From contig NZ_JABSNO010000001.1 in NCBI RefSeq assembly GCF_013294015.1, positions 228,120 through 292,119 of the forward strand: a stretch of DNA of 64,000 bases. Direction: 5' to 3'. The notes beneath the pieces are model-generated. The model ran no database searches and was not told the origin of the DNA. It saw nothing but the letters and a program-made list of their open reading frames with translations. The stretch comes from Frigoriflavimonas asaccharolytica. Its GTDB lineage: Bacteria > Bacteroidota > Bacteroidia > Flavobacteriales > Weeksellaceae. The position numbers and the translations under genes are program-made. Position 1 is the stretch's first letter. The number at the start of each line of letters is the position of its first letter. This document shows positions 62,494 through 64,000 of the stretch, one piece after another.

Positions 62494-63663
62494 TTAAATA
62501 AGATAAATACTAACTTTTGAACCTTTTTTTAGTTCATAATTTCCTTCTGGTAGATGGATTAAACAATTGGAAAGTGCAAAAGTATTCAACATAGAAGAAG
62601 CTTGATGCGATAAAACCGAAATTTCATTATCTATAAAATTAGCTTTCAAAAACTGACTTCTTGTATTATTTACCGCAAAATCATGAGATAATTGCTTTTG
62701 CAAAACAGCGTTTTCTTTATTAGAAATTCCAGAAATTTGATTTAAAATAGGTTTTACATAAATGTAATAACAAGTTAAACTTGCCGCAGGATTTCCGGGA
62801 AGAGCAAAGATTAATTTATCTTCAATTTTCCCTGCCAAAAGAGGTTTTCCGGGTTTTTGATTGACTTTATAAAATAATGTTTCCACTTTTAATTCTGCTA
62901 ATGCAGCTTCTACAAAATCGTAATCTCCAACGGAAATTCCTCCAGAAATTAAGATTATATCATTTTCGGTTAATGCTTTTTCTATGCTATTTTTAGTATT
63001 TAAAAAATCATCATCAACATTGTAGGTGTTGATATTTTTGAAACCTGAATCTAACAAAGCAGCTTGCAACATGATGGAATTGCTTTCGTAAATTTTTCCG
63101 TATTCAAGATCATTTCTGGGTTTTACAAGTTCATTTCCTGTAACTAAAATTCCGACACTTGGTTTTTTGTAAACAGAAACTTTTGTAATTCCCAATCCAG
63201 CTAAAAATCCGATTGCTGCAGCATTTAAAATGTTATTTTTAGAAAGTGCGATTTCATTTTTTTTAATTTGCTCACCTAAAGGTCGGATATTGGTTTCTAA
63301 AAGAATGGGTTCTTTTAATTCTAAAATTTCGTTGGTTAAAACTGTTTTTTCAATTTGCATTACGGCATTTGCAGAATCTGGAACAGCAGCTCCGGTAAAT
63401 ATTTTTATGGCTTCACCTGATTTCAATTCAATTTTGTGAGAATCTCCTGCTTTTATTTCTCCAATTAAATAATAAACAAGACTTTCGTGAATATTCAAAG
63501 CAAAACCATCCATTGCAGATTGCCGAAAAGGTGGCATGTTGATTTCGGAAATTACATCTTTTGCCAAACAGAAATTTAATGCTTCTAATAAGGGAAGTTC
63601 AGTTTCTTTTGAAGGTGGAATATTTGAGTTTACAATTGAAACAGCATCTTTAACGGAAATCAT
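62494..63663 (-). CDS. moeA: Molybdopterin molybdotransferase MoeA
   Basis: 389 aa from MISVKDAVS, inserts molybdate into adenylated molybdopterin. N-terminal MPPFRQSAMDGFALN, IFTGAAVPDSANAVMQIE, GNELV, ISGGISVGDYDFV and the LPGNPAASLTCYYIY motif. First gene of the operon; preceded by a promoter-like pair. The start at 63663 is preferred over 63684. Confidence 0.95.
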   Translation of the reverse strand: MISVKDAVSIVNSNIPPSKETELPLLEALNFCLAKDVISEINMPPFRQSAMDGFALNIHESLVYYLIGEIKAGDSHKIELKSGEAIKIFTGAAVPDSANAVMQIEKTVLTNEILELKEPILLETNIRPLGEQIKKNEIALSKNNILNAAAIGFLAGLGITKVSVYKKPSVGILVTGNELVKPRNDLEYGKIYESNSIMLQAALLDSGFKNINTYNVDDDFLNTKNSIEKALTENDIILISGGISVGDYDFVEAALAELKVETLFYKVNQKPGKPLLAGKIEDKLIFALPGNPAASLTCYYIYVKPILNQISGISNKENAVLQKQLSHDFAVNNTRSQFLKANFIDNEISVLSHQASSMLNTFALSNCLIHLPEGNYELKKGSKVSIYLI

Positions 63664-63681
63664 ATTATAAAATTTGTACTT

Positions 63682-63711
63682 CAAAAGTAAGGTAAATTTG
63701 AGTAAAACAAA
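63682..63711 (-). promoter_or_regulatory. Putative promoter of the Moco operon
   Basis: Minus strand: TTTG (63708-63711), 18-bp spacer, TACTTTTG (63682-63689), a good fit to TTTG-N19-TAnnTTTG, 18 bp before the moeA ATG. Confidence 0.55.
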
Positions 63712-63907
63712 ATGAAATCTAGCAAATAGAGCTAACTAAAAGTACATTTTTTAATTGAAGCAATTCTTGAGGAAATAGTTTTTGATGAGAATCAAATTAA
63801 AAATTTCAAGAATTCGTATCTATTTTTTTTAGCCTCGGTAATTAATCCTTTTCAGGATCAGTCTCAAAACTTGGGGAGAAATTAAAATGAAGTAGTAAAT
63901 TTGTGGG

Positions 63908-64000
63908 ATGCTAAACGAAACTGAAATCTTGAAATTATTACTCCCAGAGTTTTTAGTAGACCATTTTGATATTGTAAAATTTGAAGAAGTAAATAAGATT
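63908..64000 (+). CDS. N-terminal fragment of a transposase (ISAon1-type), cut by window edge
   Basis: ATG at 63908 opens a frame reading MLNETEILKLLLPEFLVDHF then DIVKFEEVNKI to the edge. The LLKLLLPEFLVEHFDI-type beginning is that of the first ORF of ISAon1-family transposases of Bacteroidota. About 60 bp upstream is CAGGATCAGTCTCAAAACTT, which could be part of the left end of the IS. Only 31 codons are visible. Confidence 0.6.
   Translation, partial: MLNETEILKLLLPEFLVDHFDIVKFEEVNKI

Noticed and set aside
1..64000. tRNA, rRNA, riboswitch or CRISPR loci
   Set aside because: Looked for cloverleaf-like GC-richer segments, known rRNA motifs and repeat-spacer arrays; none seen. A covariance-model scan would be needed to exclude small RNAs.

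Overview
The window is a 64-kb piece of a low-GC chromosome from a member of the Bacteroidota, most likely Flavobacteriia of the Chryseobacterium/Weeksellaceae type. The evidence is the fused MurF-Alr and MoaC-MoaB proteins, a SprE/PorW-like type IX secretion/gliding lipoprotein, DUF5686 and patatin/Omp85 surface proteins, a thymidine kinase without zinc cysteines, and TAnnTTTG-type -7 promoter boxes with no obvious Shine-Dalgarno sites. The genus cannot be fixed from sequence reading alone. No rRNA, tRNA or CRISPR was seen.

Layout. 0-18 kb: end of glutamate dehydrogenase, a DUF4139 surface protein, a Kir channel, truncated haemoglobin, AlkD, SodC, MscS, the Prc/Ctp protease, SurE, FabG, a glycosyltransferase, RsmI, an IS200-like transposase with three structured flanking repeats, and a MurC-like ligase. 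18-27 kb: a rightward run of tdk, murF-alr, patatin, ybeY, mnmG, a YiiX-like lipoprotein and a methyltransferase. Two parS-like sites bracket mnmG, one of them a perfect TGTTTCACGTGAAACA. 27-32 kb: an aldehyde dehydrogenase/DUF779/AraC module and pgk. Between pgk and rpiB lies a 642-bp AT-rich non-coding stretch with two perfect TTATCCACA DnaA boxes in opposite orientation, one consensus-type box and one near match. With the parS pair about 6 kb away, this is a good candidate for the chromosomal replication origin.

33-39.5 kb is the most unusual part. Four small secreted proteins of unknown function sit upstream of rnr. Three share almost the same signal peptide, and two carry OmpA-type thrombospondin-3 linkers but no OmpA domain. 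The two TSP3 genes are each preceded by a truncated copy of the first 27 codons of rnr, so the locus looks like stacked cassettes inserted at the rnr 5' end. The rnr 3' end is also duplicated, downstream of a MITE-like inverted repeat.

39.5-56.8 kb is housekeeping and envelope genes: LysE, LD-carboxypeptidase, YraN, TsaB, SprE/PorW, Maf, KdsC, an ECF sigma/anti-sigma/Spy-like triad, LepA, a JmjC protein and DUF5686. 57-63.7 kb is a near-complete, tightly coupled molybdenum-cofactor operon on the minus strand (moeA, ModE-like HTH, TauE/SafE, mobA, moaD, moeB-rhodanese, moaE, moaCB, moaA). The window ends inside what looks like the first codons of an ISAon1-type transposase.
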